A DNA stretch of 64,000 nt from [Streptosporangium] indianense (GCF_021474405.1 NZ_JAKEIO010000012.1:1-64000), one strand, 5' to 3'. Positions 9,733-18,936 are shown, counted from the stretch's first letter. Notes: a model not told the origin generated them from the sequence alone. Translations and numbers: made by a program.

Positions 9733-10587
9733 CTAACTTCCCTGTGCCGGGAGGTGTCCCGGCTGTACGTGCGTCCGCCCGATCGGCACGATCAGCGGCC
9801 GGTCGCCGACCGGGTCGTCGATCACCCGTGCGCGCAACCCGAAGGCCTCGTGCAGGAGTTCGGCGGTGATGACGTCACGCGGATGCCCCTGCGCCAGGAT
9901 CGAGCCGTCCCGCATCACCACGAGGTTGTCGCTGTAGCGGGTGGCCAGGTTGAGGTCGTGGAGAACCATCACGACGGTGCAGCCCGACTCGTGCAGGTCG
10001 TCCACCAGATCGAGGACGTCGAGGGCGTGCGCCAGGTCCAGATAGGTCGTCGGCTCGTCCAGCAGCAGCAGATCGGTGCCCTGAGCCAGCGTCATCGAGA
10101 TCCAGACGCGCTGGCGCTGCCCGCCGGACAGCGCGTCGACCGGGCGGTCGGCGAGGTCGGAGACGCCGGTCATGGCCAGGGCGCGTTCCACCACGTCGGC
10201 GTCGTCGGACGACCACTGCCGCAGCCAGCTCTGGTGCGGATGGCGGCCCCTGGCGACCAGGTCGGCCACCGTCAGCCCCTCCGGGGCGACCGGTGTCTGC
10301 GGCAGCAGGCCGAGCTTCTTCGCCACGTCACGGGTCCTGAGCCTGCCGATGTCCTCGCCGTCCAGGACGACCGTCCCCCGGGCCGGCTTGAGCAGCCGGG
10401 ACAGTGTCCGCAGCAGGGTGGACTTCCCGCAGCCGTTGGGGCCGATGATGGTGGTGATCACACCGGGCGGTATCGCCACGTCGAGCTCGTCGATGACGAC
10501 CCGGCCGCCGTAGCCGACCGTGACACCTCGGGCTGCGAGCCTCGAAGCGCCGCCGACCTCGGCCTCGGTGACGGACTGTGCGACCAC
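9733..10587 (-). CDS. cchE: Ferric-siderophore ABC transporter ATPase
   Basis: A FepC/FecE-type ATPase of 284 residues from GTG 10587. It has Walker A GPNGCGKST, signature LSGGQRQR, Walker B LLLLDEPT and the switch His in VLHDLN. It powers uptake through CchC and CchD. An ATG at 10626, directly abutting the cchD stop, is also possible, but it has no ribosome site. GTG 10587 follows AAGGGGGAA at good spacing. It is last in the cchC-cchD-cchE uptake block. Confidence 0.88.
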   Translation of the reverse strand: MVAQSVTEAEVGGASRLAARGVTVGYGGRVVIDELDVAIPPGVITTIIGPNGCGKSTLLRTLSRLLKPARGTVVLDGEDIGRLRTRDVAKKLGLLPQTPVAPEGLTVADLVARGRHPHQSWLRQWSSDDADVVERALAMTGVSDLADRPVDALSGGQRQRVWISMTLAQGTDLLLLDEPTTYLDLAHALDVLDLVDDLHESGCTVVMVLHDLNLATRYSDNLVVMRDGSILAQGHPRDVITAELLHEAFGLRARVIDDPVGDRPLIVPIGRTHVQPGHLPAQGS

Positions 10588-10626
10588 GGGTTCCCCCTTG
10601 CTCCGGTTCACCTGACTCTTGTACAT

Positions 10627-11691
10627 CTAGCGCAGGTTCGCCCGCACCAGCAGATGGACGAGGAAGGGCCCGCCGATCGCGGCGGTGACCACGCCGACCG
10701 GGAGCGAGACCGGCAGCGCCGTGCGCGCGACGAGGTCCGAGCCGGTCAGCAGCAGCGCACCCGTCAGGCCCGAGGCCGCCAGCGGCGGTGTGGGGCAGCG
10801 CGCCAGACGCATCGCCACCTGCGGCGCCACCAGCGCCACGAACGGGACCGGGCCCGCCGCGCTCACCGCCACACCGGCCAGCAGCACCGCGCACAGCAGC
10901 AGCACCGCCCGCACCCTCGCGTACCGGACGCCCAGGCCCGCGGCGACGTCGTCGCCGAAGTGCATCGGCCTGAACTGGAAGGCGACGCAGGAGACGACGA
11001 CCAGGAGGGCGAGTCCGCACCACAGGGCCGTCCAGACCTCGCCCCACGAGCGGTCCTCCAGCGAACCGACCAGCCACGCCTGGGCCCGGGCCACGTCCCG
11101 GATGTCGGCCGTGACCAGCAGCCAGGTCGTGACGGCCTCCATCACGGCGCTCACCGAGATGCCGATGAGGATGAGCCGGAAACCGTCCACACCGCGCCGC
11201 CACGCCAGGAAGTACACCAGCAGGCCGGTGCCGAGCCCGCCCGCGAGCGCCGCGGCCGACAGGCCCACCGAGTCGACGATCGCCGCGGCGGTCCCGCCCG
11301 AGACCGTCACCAGGAACACCGCGACGGCGCTGGCACCCGAGGTGATCCCCAGGACGTCCGGGCTGGCCAGCGGATTGCGCGCGATGGACTGCGTGATCGC
11401 CCCGGACACCCCGAGCGCGACGCCCACGACGACTCCGGCCAGGGCGCGCGGCATCCGCAGGTCCATGATGACGAACGCGTCGACCTGCTCGCCCCGCCCG
11501 AAGAGCGTGGCGACGACCTGCGGAAGACCGATCGGGAAGTCCCCGACGCCGATGGACACGCAGAACACCAGGAAGGTCGCCGCCGCGAGCAGCAGCGTGA
11601 CGCACAGCGGCCAGGGCCGCCAGACGAACGACAGGCGGCGGCCGAGCCGCACGCCCGGCGGCAGGGAGGCCTTCATGTCGGTCACGTTCAT
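10627..11691 (-). CDS. cchD: FecCD-family siderophore permease
   Basis: A 354-residue integral membrane protein with about nine or ten hydrophobic helices. It has family features such as GVALGVSGAITQSIARNPLA near residues 95-115 and an ending typical of FecCD proteins (GGPFLVHLLVR). It would pair with CchC to carry the ferric siderophore across the membrane. ATG 11691 overlaps the cchC stop in an ATGA, showing translational coupling. Confidence 0.9.
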   Translation of the reverse strand: MNVTDMKASLPPGVRLGRRLSFVWRPWPLCVTLLLAAATFLVFCVSIGVGDFPIGLPQVVATLFGRGEQVDAFVIMDLRMPRALAGVVVGVALGVSGAITQSIARNPLASPDVLGITSGASAVAVFLVTVSGGTAAAIVDSVGLSAAALAGGLGTGLLVYFLAWRRGVDGFRLILIGISVSAVMEAVTTWLLVTADIRDVARAQAWLVGSLEDRSWGEVWTALWCGLALLVVVSCVAFQFRPMHFGDDVAAGLGVRYARVRAVLLLCAVLLAGVAVSAAGPVPFVALVAPQVAMRLARCPTPPLAASGLTGALLLTGSDLVARTALPVSLPVGVVTAAIGGPFLVHLLVRANLR

Positions 11692-12749
11692 GCCTGCCTG
11701 AACTTTCCGCGCCACACGAGCGCCGCGAAGAAGGGGGCGCCGAGGAGCGCCACCAGGACGCCGGCGTCCAACTCGCCCGGCCGCACGACCAGTCGGCCGA
11801 CCATGTCGCACAGCAGCAGCACGACGGCCCCGAGCAGTCCGGCGTACGGCACCAGCCAGCGGTAGTCCGGGCCGGTCACGTGCCGGGCCACGTGGGCGAC
11901 CATCAGGCCGAGGAAGGCGATGGGACCGCATGCGGCTGTCGTGGCGCCCGCCAGCAGGGTGACGGCGGTGATGCCGACGGTCCGGCTCAGCGCGATGTTC
12001 ACGCCCAGTCCCCTGGCCACGTCGTCCCCCAGGTTGAGCAGATTGAGGGAGGGCAGGGTGGTCAGGGCCAGCACCAGTCCGGCGCCGATGAACACGGTCA
12101 CGGGCCAGATGACGTCGAATCCGACACCGGCGAGGGAGCCCGCGTTCCAGAACCGCAGGGCGTTCAGCGCCGCTTGGTCCGACAGCGCGACGGCGGTGGT
12201 CATCGCCGCGAGGAACACGGTGACGCCCTGGCCGGCCAGCGCCAGGGTCAGCGGGTTGCCCGCCCCGCGTCCGATGCTCGCCAGTCCGAAGACCACGACA
12301 CCGGCGACGGCGGCCCCGGCGAACGCGAACCAGACGTACTGGAACGGATCGCCGAGCCCGAACACGGAGATCGCCACCACGACCGCGAACGAGGCGCCGG
12401 CGTTCACGCCCAGCAGGCCGGTGTCGGCGATGGGGTTGCGGGTGAACCCCTGGATCAGCGCCCCGCCGACCCCGAGGGCGATGCCCGCGACGATGCCGAG
12501 GACCGTGCGGGGCACCCGTACGGTCTCGACGATGAGCCTGATCTCCGTGAGGCGCCGGTCGGGGTCGGGGGCGTCGAACAGTCCGTGCCACACCTCGGCG
12601 GGACTCAACGCCCTTGCGCCGACGGCCAGCGACAGCACGGCGGCGATCACGAGGAAAGCCAAGAGGGCGGCCAGACCCATGAGCCGTCGCCGGCGGACCC
12701 GGGTCGAGCCCCTGGCCGGGGGGCGCTCCACTGCAGCAGTCGTGCCCAT
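11688..12749 (-). CDS. cchC: FecCD-family siderophore permease
   Basis: A 353-residue permease of the FecCD family. An arginine-rich N-terminus is followed by repeated hydrophobic helices, and the hallmark GALIQGFTRNPIAD occurs near residues 95-110. It is the partner of CchD. No ribosome site precedes ATG 12749. A possible -10 (GATAAC, minus strand 12765-12760) lies only about ten bases upstream, so a nearly leaderless transcript is possible. No iron box is seen before it, so read-through from cchB may also supply it. Confidence 0.9.
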   Translation of the reverse strand: MGTTAAVERPPARGSTRVRRRRLMGLAALLAFLVIAAVLSLAVGARALSPAEVWHGLFDAPDPDRRLTEIRLIVETVRVPRTVLGIVAGIALGVGGALIQGFTRNPIADTGLLGVNAGASFAVVVAISVFGLGDPFQYVWFAFAGAAVAGVVVFGLASIGRGAGNPLTLALAGQGVTVFLAAMTTAVALSDQAALNALRFWNAGSLAGVGFDVIWPVTVFIGAGLVLALTTLPSLNLLNLGDDVARGLGVNIALSRTVGITAVTLLAGATTAACGPIAFLGLMVAHVARHVTGPDYRWLVPYAGLLGAVVLLLCDMVGRLVVRPGELDAGVLVALLGAPFFAALVWRGKFRQA

Positions 12750-12812
12750 GTCGACGTACGTTATCCCTTGCGCGGTGGGCGAGTTGACAGATCGGTTCCC
12801 GCGACGCCCGAC

Positions 12813-12841
12813 GGGGCGCGGGGAACCGCGCGGGCGGCCAC
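12813..12841. repeat. Diverged copy of the dispersed GC-rich repeat
   Basis: On the minus strand these 29 bases match the copies at 334-363 and 56963-56992 at 25 positions. It lies in the 163-base gap between cchB and cchC. Confidence 0.6.
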
Positions 12842-12912
12842 GACGGGCGGTGGCCGTGGTGTCCCCTGGCGCGCCGGGACCGATCGGTGTCCCCGGTGCC
12901 CCAGGCGGACGC

Positions 12913-14268
12913 CTAGCGGGCGGCGCTGCCCGTGCCGTCGGCGAGGGTGTGCCTGCGGTCCGCGGCGGCCTCGGCCCCGCGGCCGAGGAGGGAGTCCAGG
13001 ATCTCGCCCACCCGGACGGCGGTGTTGGACAGCAGCGACGAGGTGATGCCGTGCGTGTGCTCCGTGCCGCCCTGGAGGTAGATGCCGCAGCGCAACGCGG
13101 GGTCGGTCGCGATGCGCCAGTCCCGCTCGACGCGGACGCGGCCCTCGTCGTCGCGCAGACAGTGGTCGGCGACCTCTCCGAGCAGGCTGGTGGGGTCGAC
13201 GGGGCTGTAGCCGGTGGCGAGGACCACGACGTCCGCGTCCAGGTCGGTGTCCTCGCCGGTGACGAGGGAGGTCACCGTGGCGCGGACGCTCGACGGGGTC
13301 TCCTTGACGCCGGTGAGACGGGAGACGTTGAGGAACCGCAGCCGCTCGGTGCCCAGCACCTTCTCCTGGTAGGACTGCCGGTACAGGTCGTCGATCAGGT
13401 CGATGTCCACCACGGAGTAGTTGGTGTTGCCGTGGTAGTCCATCAGCTGTCGCTTGACGTCCTCGGGCGCGGCGAAGTACTCGTCGACGGCCTGCGGGTC
13501 GAAGATCCGGTTGGCGAAGCTGCTGTCGTCGGCGGGGCTGTAGCCGTAACGGGAGAAGACCGCGCAGACCTCGGCCCCGGGGAAGCGCCGGTGCAGGTAG
13601 GCGACGTTCTCGGCGGCGCTCTGCCCGGCGCCCACGACGACGAACCTCGAGGGCGAGGTGCCCTCCAACTCGTCTACTTTGGCGAGCAGTTCGGAGTTGT
13701 GCCAGACGCGTTCGCCCCGCTCCACGCCTTCGGGCACGAGGGGGCGCAGACCGGTGCCGATGACGAGGTTGCGGGCCCGGTGGATCTCGAGGCCGCCGCC
13801 CGACCGGACGGTCACCTCCAAGTGGTCGACGACGCCGTCCCGGGTCACGGGCGCGACGCCGACGACCTCGTGGCCGTAGGAGACCATGTCGTCGACCTGG
13901 GCCGCGGCCCACTCGAAGTAGTCGTGGAACTCCACGCGCAGCGGGAACAGGTTCTTGTGGTTGATGAAGTCGATCAGCCGGCCCTTGCTCTGCAGGTAGC
14001 AGAGGAAGCTGTACTCGCTGGCCGGGTTGCGCAGCGTCACCAGGTCCTTGAGGAAGGAGACCTGCATGGTGGCGTCGTCGATGAGCATGCCTCGGTGCCA
14101 GCCGAAGCGGGGCTGCTGCTCGAAGAAGTGAGCGGTGACGGCCTCCTGCCTGCCGACGCGGGCGTTGTGCTCGCGGAGCGCGATCGCCATGGCCACATTG
14201 GACGGCCCGAAGCCGATACCGATCAGGTCGTGGACCGGTGATGCGTCATCAGGAAGAACCTGCGACAT
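12913..14268 (-). CDS. cchB: L-ornithine N5-monooxygenase
   Basis: A 451-residue FAD/NADPH-dependent N-hydroxylase of the SidA/PvdA/IucD family. The FAD motif GIGFGPSNVAMA lies near residues 16-27, the NADPH motif VVGAGQSAAENVAY in the middle, and the family motif LATGYSP towards the end. It hydroxylates the side-chain nitrogen of ornithine, giving the hydroxamate precursor used by CchA and CchH. ATG 14268 follows GGGAG at five bases. It is divergent from cchA with two iron boxes between them. Confidence 0.93.
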   Translation of the reverse strand: MSQVLPDDASPVHDLIGIGFGPSNVAMAIALREHNARVGRQEAVTAHFFEQQPRFGWHRGMLIDDATMQVSFLKDLVTLRNPASEYSFLCYLQSKGRLIDFINHKNLFPLRVEFHDYFEWAAAQVDDMVSYGHEVVGVAPVTRDGVVDHLEVTVRSGGGLEIHRARNLVIGTGLRPLVPEGVERGERVWHNSELLAKVDELEGTSPSRFVVVGAGQSAAENVAYLHRRFPGAEVCAVFSRYGYSPADDSSFANRIFDPQAVDEYFAAPEDVKRQLMDYHGNTNYSVVDIDLIDDLYRQSYQEKVLGTERLRFLNVSRLTGVKETPSSVRATVTSLVTGEDTDLDADVVVLATGYSPVDPTSLLGEVADHCLRDDEGRVRVERDWRIATDPALRCGIYLQGGTEHTHGITSSLLSNTAVRVGEILDSLLGRGAEAAADRRHTLADGTGSAAR

Positions 14269-14354
14269 GTCACTCCCATCGTGCGGGGCAGCCGCGCGTG
14301 TCAGGTGTGGGGAAGAGGAGGCGGGCATGCCGACGACGCGGCACACCAACGAAC

Positions 14355-14373
14355 TTAGGTGAGCCTAAGCTAA
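14355..14373. promoter_or_regulatory. DmdR/IdeR iron box upstream of cchB
   Basis: TTAGGTGAGCCTAAGCTAA matches 16 of 19 consensus bases. It is the box nearer to cchB in the cchA-cchB divergent region. Confidence 0.85.
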
Positions 14374-14459
14374 ACCGTTGGAGGTGTCGACAGGGCAAAA
14401 CGGACGCCCCTTCAAGGGTGACCGCGCCAACTGACCAATCTGCAAGGGTCGTTGCGCAC

Positions 14460-14478
14460 TAAGGTGAGCCTTGCTTTA
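14460..14478. promoter_or_regulatory. Probable second iron box upstream of cchA
   Basis: TAAGGTGAGCCTTGCTTTA matches only 12 of 19 consensus bases, but shares the AGGTGAGCCT core with the box at 14355. It lies 38 bases before cchA. Confidence 0.6.
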
Positions 14479-14516
14479 CTTGCGTCGGCCACCACCGCGC
14501 TCTGAGGAGGAACCCC

Positions 14517-15464
14517 ATGCGGGTCGTCATGTTCGGTTACCAGACCTGGGGGCATCGCACCCTGCAAGCCCTCCTGGAGTCCGAGCACGACGTGGTGCTG
14601 GTGGTGACCCACCCGAAGAGCGACCACGCCTACGAGAAGATCTGGAGCGACTCGGTCGCCGACCTCGCCGAGGAGCACGGCGTCCCGGTGCTCCTGCGCA
14701 ACCGCCCTGACGACGACGAGTTGTTCGAACGCCTCCAGGAGGCCGACCCGGACATCATCGTGGCCAACAACTGGCGCACCTGGATCCCCCCGCGCATCTT
14801 CGGCCTGCCGCGCCACGGCACGCTGAACGTGCACGACTCGCTGCTGCCGAAGTACGCCGGGTTCTCCCCGCTGATCTGGGCGCTCATCAACGGCGAGCCG
14901 GAGGTCGGCGTCACGGCGCACATGATGAACGACGAACTCGACGCCGGTGACATCGTCCGGCAGGAGGCGGTGCCGGTCGGTCCCACGGACACCGCGACCG
15001 ACCTCTTCCACAAGACCGTCGACCTCATCGCCCCCGTCACCATCGGCGCACTCCGGCTGATCGCCTCAGGGCAGACCGAGTTCACCCGGCAGGACCGCTC
15101 CCAGGCGTCCTTCTTCCACAAGCGCGCCGACGAGGACAGCCGCATCGACTGGAGCTGGCCGGCCGAGGACCTGGAGCGCCTGGTGCGCGCCCAGTCCGAG
15201 CCGTACCCGAGCGCCTACACCTTCCACCGGGGCAAGCGGCTCGACGTTCTGGCCTCGTTCGTCTCCGAGGGCCGCTACGGCGGCACGCCCGGCCGGATCT
15301 TCTACCGCGAGGGCGAGGGCGTGGTGATCGTCGCCGGCGCCGACGCCCGGACGGGACGCAACCACGGCCTGGCCATCACCCGCGTGCGCACCGAGGACGG
15401 CCGGGAGCTGCCCGCGACCGAGTACTTCACCTCCATGGGCGGCTACCTCACCACGCGTCCCTGA
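14517..15464 (+). CDS. cchA: N5-hydroxyornithine formyltransferase
   Basis: A 315-residue protein of the methionyl-tRNA formyltransferase fold. The family catalytic triad is visible as Asn in VANNW, His in NVHDSLLP and Asp in LDAGDI. The SLLPKYAG loop binds the folate cofactor. It should formylate N5-hydroxyornithine using 10-formyltetrahydrofolate. The tRNA-binding C-terminal part of true Fmt enzymes is replaced by a short Fmt_C-like tail. ATG 14517 follows GAGGAGGAA. It is divergent from cchB. Confidence 0.92.
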   Translation: MRVVMFGYQTWGHRTLQALLESEHDVVLVVTHPKSDHAYEKIWSDSVADLAEEHGVPVLLRNRPDDDELFERLQEADPDIIVANNWRTWIPPRIFGLPRHGTLNVHDSLLPKYAGFSPLIWALINGEPEVGVTAHMMNDELDAGDIVRQEAVPVGPTDTATDLFHKTVDLIAPVTIGALRLIASGQTEFTRQDRSQASFFHKRADEDSRIDWSWPAEDLERLVRAQSEPYPSAYTFHRGKRLDVLASFVSEGRYGGTPGRIFYREGEGVVIVAGADARTGRNHGLAITRVRTEDGRELPATEYFTSMGGYLTTRP

Positions 15465-15470
15465 CCCGTC

Positions 15471-15493
15471 GGCCCCGGTACGGTCCCGGGGCC
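15471..15493 (+). terminator. Hairpin after cchA
   Basis: GGCCCCGG and CCGGGGCC form an eight-base stem with a seven-base loop, seven bases after the cchA stop. There is no T-run, as is usual in streptomycetes. Confidence 0.55.
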
Positions 15494-15625
15494 CGCCCGC
15501 GACGCAGCCGCACGGACCGCCCTCCGCGCGGCGGCGCTCGTGTGCCCTCGTGCCGCTGCTTCCCTCAAGTCACGTATTCATGGGACGAGTTCACAAGCAG
15601 CGCACAGCCGGGCTACCGTTCACGC

Positions 15626-16105
15626 ATGACGCCGCCCAGCGTGCTGAACCTCAGTGCGTACCTGATGTACGCGACGGGAAAGGCCGCCCGCCGCACCCTG
15701 TCGGACAAACTCGCGGCCCGCGGGCTGAGGCTGTGGCATCTGACCGTCCTCACCCTGGTCGCCGATCTCGGTCCGCAGCCCAAGGGCGTGCTGGCCGCCC
15801 GCCTGGACATGAACGCCGCCGACCTCGCGAGGGTCGTGAAGGACCTGGCCGACGCCGGGCAGGTCGACTGCGTCCGCAGCCTCACCGACCGCCGCCGCGT
15901 CGACGTCCGCATCACCCCGCAGGGCAGGACGGCCCTGGACCACCTCAACGCCGACATCGCATCCGCGGACGACGACCTCCTGACGCCGCTGAGCGAGTCC
16001 GAACGGGAGCAACTGGCTGCCCTGCTAAGGCGCGTGCACGCCCACCACGAGGAGAGGGGACCCGCGGGCGGGTTCCGTGTGACGGCTCAGGCCCGCCAGG
16101 CGTAG
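15626..16105 (+). CDS. MarR-family transcriptional regulator
   Basis: A 159-residue winged-helix protein. It has the MarR layout: an N-terminal helix used for dimerisation, a helix-turn-helix around LAARLDMNAADLARVVKDL (residues 58-76), and a wing with the DRRRVDVRIT signature typical of the family. ATG 15626 is chosen because upstream codons look non-coding. It does not abut an obvious target gene. Its ligand is unknown. Confidence 0.85.
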   Translation: MTPPSVLNLSAYLMYATGKAARRTLSDKLAARGLRLWHLTVLTLVADLGPQPKGVLAARLDMNAADLARVVKDLADAGQVDCVRSLTDRRRVDVRITPQGRTALDHLNADIASADDDLLTPLSESEREQLAALLRRVHAHHEERGPAGGFRVTAQARQA

Positions 16106-16296
16106 CGGCGTTCGGGCCGGCCGGCGGCGCCGTAGCGCAGGGACACCTCCGCACTGCCGATGCCGTGGAAGTACTCCAGGTAGCGGCGGGCGCTCACCCG
16201 GGAGACGCCGGTGGCGGCGGCGCACTCGGTGGCGGACAGGGTGCCCTCCGCCGCGCGCAGGGCCCGCTCCACGAGTTCGGCGGTCTCCACGCTCAT
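16087..16296 (-). CDS. Orphan DNA-binding domain like the C-terminus of CitB/DcuR-type response regulators
   Basis: Only 69 residues. The sequence SATECAAATGVSRVSARRY followed by LRYGAAGRPERRYAW resembles the effector domain of citrate/malate-type response regulators. In those proteins it follows a receiver domain of about 120 residues, which is missing here. An in-frame TGA lies two codons before ATG 16296, so there is no simple extension. A GAAAGG ribosome site is present. It may be a truncated remnant or a small stand-alone regulator. Confidence 0.55.
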   Translation of the reverse strand: MSVETAELVERALRAAEGTLSATECAAATGVSRVSARRYLEYFHGIGSAEVSLRYGAAGRPERRYAWRA

Positions 16297-16329
16297 GCCC
16301 TTTCAATCTGCGAGGCCGCCGCGGAGGGG

Positions 16330-16350
16330 GCGGCTCATGTGCCGAGCCGC
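16330..16350. terminator. Short hairpin between the orphan regulator and the lipoprotein gene
   Basis: GCGGCTC and GAGCCGC form a seven-base stem with a seven-base loop downstream of the lipoprotein gene on the minus strand. Confidence 0.35.
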
Positions 16351-16392
16351 ACCATCATGACCTCCACCAGCCGAAACCGAAGAGAGCGGTCA

Positions 16393-16965
16393 TCACCGCC
16401 CGGTCGGCGTGGGCCCGATGCCCCGGGGCTCCCCGCTCGGCGTGGGCCCGATGCCCCGTGACTGCCCGCCCCGCTCGGGGCCGATGCCCCGCAGCTCCCT
16501 GATCGTGCCGCCGAGCTTCGCGCGGAAGGACTCCAGCAGCGCGGGTTTCACGCTGACCACCCAGCGCGTGCCGACGAGGTAGGTGCCTCCGTAGACGCGC
16601 GCCTCCTCCAGCCAGGTCTCCTTGAGCCTCTCCTCGGGGAACGTAGTGATGAGGTAGTCGGCCTTCTCGGTGTGGCACAGGCCCTGACGCAGCTCGTCGG
16701 CGTCGATGCGGATCTCCGCCTTGCAGCCGGTCAGCCCGGCGATCACCTCCACCTTGGCCGGTGCGACGACTCCGGCGGCGGGAGCGGCGGTCACGCTCGG
16801 CGCCGCCTCGCCGCCACCGTCGGCGCCCTTGCCGTCGCCACCGCCGCCGCAGGCCGTGACGAGCGGGAGGACCACCAGGGCGCCGGCCGCGGCGAGGGCG
16901 CGCGGCCCCGGGGCCCGGGACGGGGTGCGGCGGGTGGATCGTGCGGGCGGATACTGCTGGGACAC
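16393..16965 (-). CDS. Putative lipoprotein with C-terminal GIGPTP repeats
   Basis: GTG 16965 follows GGAGAGG at four bases, which fixes the start and gives 190 residues. A signal peptide ends in the lipobox LVTACG near residues 34-39. A Gly-rich and Ala/Pro-rich linker and a conserved-looking globular part follow (about residues 72-155), with two Cys. The C-terminus carries RGIGP repeats, with an 11-residue unit RGIGPTPSGEP partly repeated. The central part resembles hypothetical secreted proteins of streptomycetes, and no function is recognised. Confidence 0.75.
   Translation of the reverse strand: MSQQYPPARSTRRTPSRAPGPRALAAAGALVVLPLVTACGGGGDGKGADGGGEAAPSVTAAPAAGVVAPAKVEVIAGLTGCKAEIRIDADELRQGLCHTEKADYLITTFPEERLKETWLEEARVYGGTYLVGTRWVVSVKPALLESFRAKLGGTIRELRGIGPERGGQSRGIGPTPSGEPRGIGPTPTGR
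16405..16470. repeat. 33-base tandem repeat in the lipoprotein gene
   Basis: Two units start at 16405 and 16438, each beginning CGGCGTGGGCCCGATGCCCC. A third, shorter partial match follows. They encode the RGIGPTP repeats. Confidence 0.65.
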
Positions 16966-17039
16966 GTCGCCTCTCCGGGTGCGGTCTTTCGCCAGGTGTT
17001 CGACAGGAGTACGCACGGGTCCGGGCGGGCGTTCACGCC

Positions 17040-18929
17040 TCAGGCGGCCTCCTCCACCGCCTCGCCCCGCGTCCCGTCGCCCCGTTCCGCGAACTGGGTG
17101 CGGTACAACTCCGCGTACCGCCGCCCCGCCGCCAGGAGTTCCTCGTGCGTGCCCCGTTCCACGATCCGGCCGGCCTCGACGACCAGGATCTGGTCGGCCG
17201 CGCGGACGGTGGAGAGCCGGTGGGCGATCACGACGGCCGTGCGGCCTTCGAGTGCTTCCTGGACGGCGGCCTCGGAGGTGTTGTCGAGGTGGGCGGTGGC
17301 CTCGTCGAGGATGACCACGCGCTGGCGGGCCAGCAACAGCCGGGCGATGGTCATGCGCTGGCGTTCACCGCCGGACAGACGGTAACCACGCTCGCCGACC
17401 ACGGTGTCCAGGCCGTCGGGCAGGGAGCGTACGAGGTCGTCGAGGCGGGCCCGGCGCAGGGCGTCCCACAGGTCGTCCTCCGTGGCCTCGGGCCGGGCGA
17501 GGAGCAGGTTGGCGCGGACGGTGTCGTGGAAGAGGTGGCCGTCCTGGGTGACCATGCCCAGGGTCTGCCGCAGCGACCGGGCCGTGAGGTCGCGGACGTC
17601 GACGCCGCCGATGCGCACCGCTCCCTCGTCGGTGTCGTACAGGCGCGGCATCAGCTGTGCGATGGTCGACTTGCCCGCGCCGGAGGAGCCGACGAGCGCC
17701 ACGGTCTGACCGGGTTCGGCACGGAAGGACACGCCGTGCAGCACCTCGTCGCCGCCCCGGCCGTCCAGGGACGCGACCTCCTCCAGGGAGGCGAGGGAGA
17801 CCTTGTCGGCCGCCGGGTAGCCGAAGCGGACGTTGTCGAACTCGACCGCGACGGGCCCCTCGGGCACCGCACGCGCGTCCGCCTTCTCCTCGATGAGAGG
17901 CCTGAGGTCGAGCACCTCGAAGACCCGCTCGAAACTGACCAGGGCGCTCATCACCTCGACGCGCGCCCCCGCGAGCGCCGTCAGCGGCGCGTAGAGCCGG
18001 GTCAGGAGCAGCGCGAGCGACACGACCGCGCCGGGCTCCAGGGCACCGCGCAGGGCGAACCAGCCACCGAGCCCGTAGACCAGGGCCAGGGCGAGGGCGG
18101 AGACCAGGGTGAGCGCGGTGATGAAGGCCGCCTGGGCGGTCGCCGTGCGGATCCCGATGTCCGCGACCCGGCGGGCGCGCTCGGCGAACTCCCGCGACTC
18201 CTCCTCCGGCCGTCCGAACAGCTTGACGAGGGTTGCTCCGGGGGCGGAGAACCGCTCGGTCATGCGGGTGCCCATCGCGGCGTTCAGCGTCGCCGCCTCC
18301 CGCTGCATCGTGGCCATGCGACGGCCCATGCGGCGGGCCGGGATCACGAACACCGGCAGCAGCACCAGCGCGAGCAGGGTGATCTGCCAGGACAGCGTGA
18401 GCATCACCGCGAGCGTGAGCAGCAGCGTGACGAGGTTGCCGACCACTCCGGAGAGGGTGGTGCTGAACGCGCGCTGGGCGCCGATGACGTCGTTGTTGAG
18501 CCGGGAGACGAGGGCGCCCGTACGTGTGCGTGTGAAGAACGCGACCGGCATGCGCTGCACATGGTCGAAGACGGCGGTCCGCAGATCGAGGATCAGATGC
18601 TCCCCGAGCGTCGCCGACAGTCTCCGGCCGAGGATGCCCAGGGCCGCCTCCGCCACCGCGATCAGCGCGATGAGCAGGGCGAGACGTACGACTTCGTCCT
18701 CGTCCCCGTGGGACACGATCGTGTCCACGACCGACCCGGCCAGGACGGGTGTCGCCACGGCCAGCAGGGCGGTGCCCACGCCCAGCAGGACGAAGAGGGC
18801 GATGCGGCGCCGGTGCGGGCGGGCGAAGGCGCCGATGCGGCGCAGGGTCGCCAACGCGAAGGGGCGGCGCTCCTGTTCGGCGTTGATCACGCTGTGCAGC
18901 TGTGTCCACGCGGTGGTCTCCATGCTCAT
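17040..18929 (-). CDS. ABC exporter (membrane-ATPase fusion), probably SoxR-controlled
   Basis: A 629-residue half-transporter. Six hydrophobic helices lie in residues 40-320. The ATPase domain has Walker A GSSGAGKST, signature LSGGERQR, Walker B VVILDEAT and switch His in IAHRL. It is of the multidrug/lipid exporter type, and its substrate cannot be told from sequence. The ATG at 18929 has no ribosome site and lies about where transcription should begin from a MerR-type promoter (18937-18967). The mRNA is therefore probably leaderless, with ATG 18923 as an alternative. S. coelicolor SoxR is known to control an ABC transporter gene, which fits. Confidence 0.88.
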   Translation of the reverse strand: MSMETTAWTQLHSVINAEQERRPFALATLRRIGAFARPHRRRIALFVLLGVGTALLAVATPVLAGSVVDTIVSHGDEDEVVRLALLIALIAVAEAALGILGRRLSATLGEHLILDLRTAVFDHVQRMPVAFFTRTRTGALVSRLNNDVIGAQRAFSTTLSGVVGNLVTLLLTLAVMLTLSWQITLLALVLLPVFVIPARRMGRRMATMQREAATLNAAMGTRMTERFSAPGATLVKLFGRPEEESREFAERARRVADIGIRTATAQAAFITALTLVSALALALVYGLGGWFALRGALEPGAVVSLALLLTRLYAPLTALAGARVEVMSALVSFERVFEVLDLRPLIEEKADARAVPEGPVAVEFDNVRFGYPAADKVSLASLEEVASLDGRGGDEVLHGVSFRAEPGQTVALVGSSGAGKSTIAQLMPRLYDTDEGAVRIGGVDVRDLTARSLRQTLGMVTQDGHLFHDTVRANLLLARPEATEDDLWDALRRARLDDLVRSLPDGLDTVVGERGYRLSGGERQRMTIARLLLARQRVVILDEATAHLDNTSEAAVQEALEGRTAVVIAHRLSTVRAADQILVVEAGRIVERGTHEELLAAGRRYAELYRTQFAERGDGTRGEAVEEAA

Positions 18930-18936
18930 GAGGGCG

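Noticed and set aside
9502..11865. A long plus-strand frame over cchD and cchE
   Set aside because: His/Arg/Gln-rich composition with no fold signals. The minus strand holds well-defined transporter genes.
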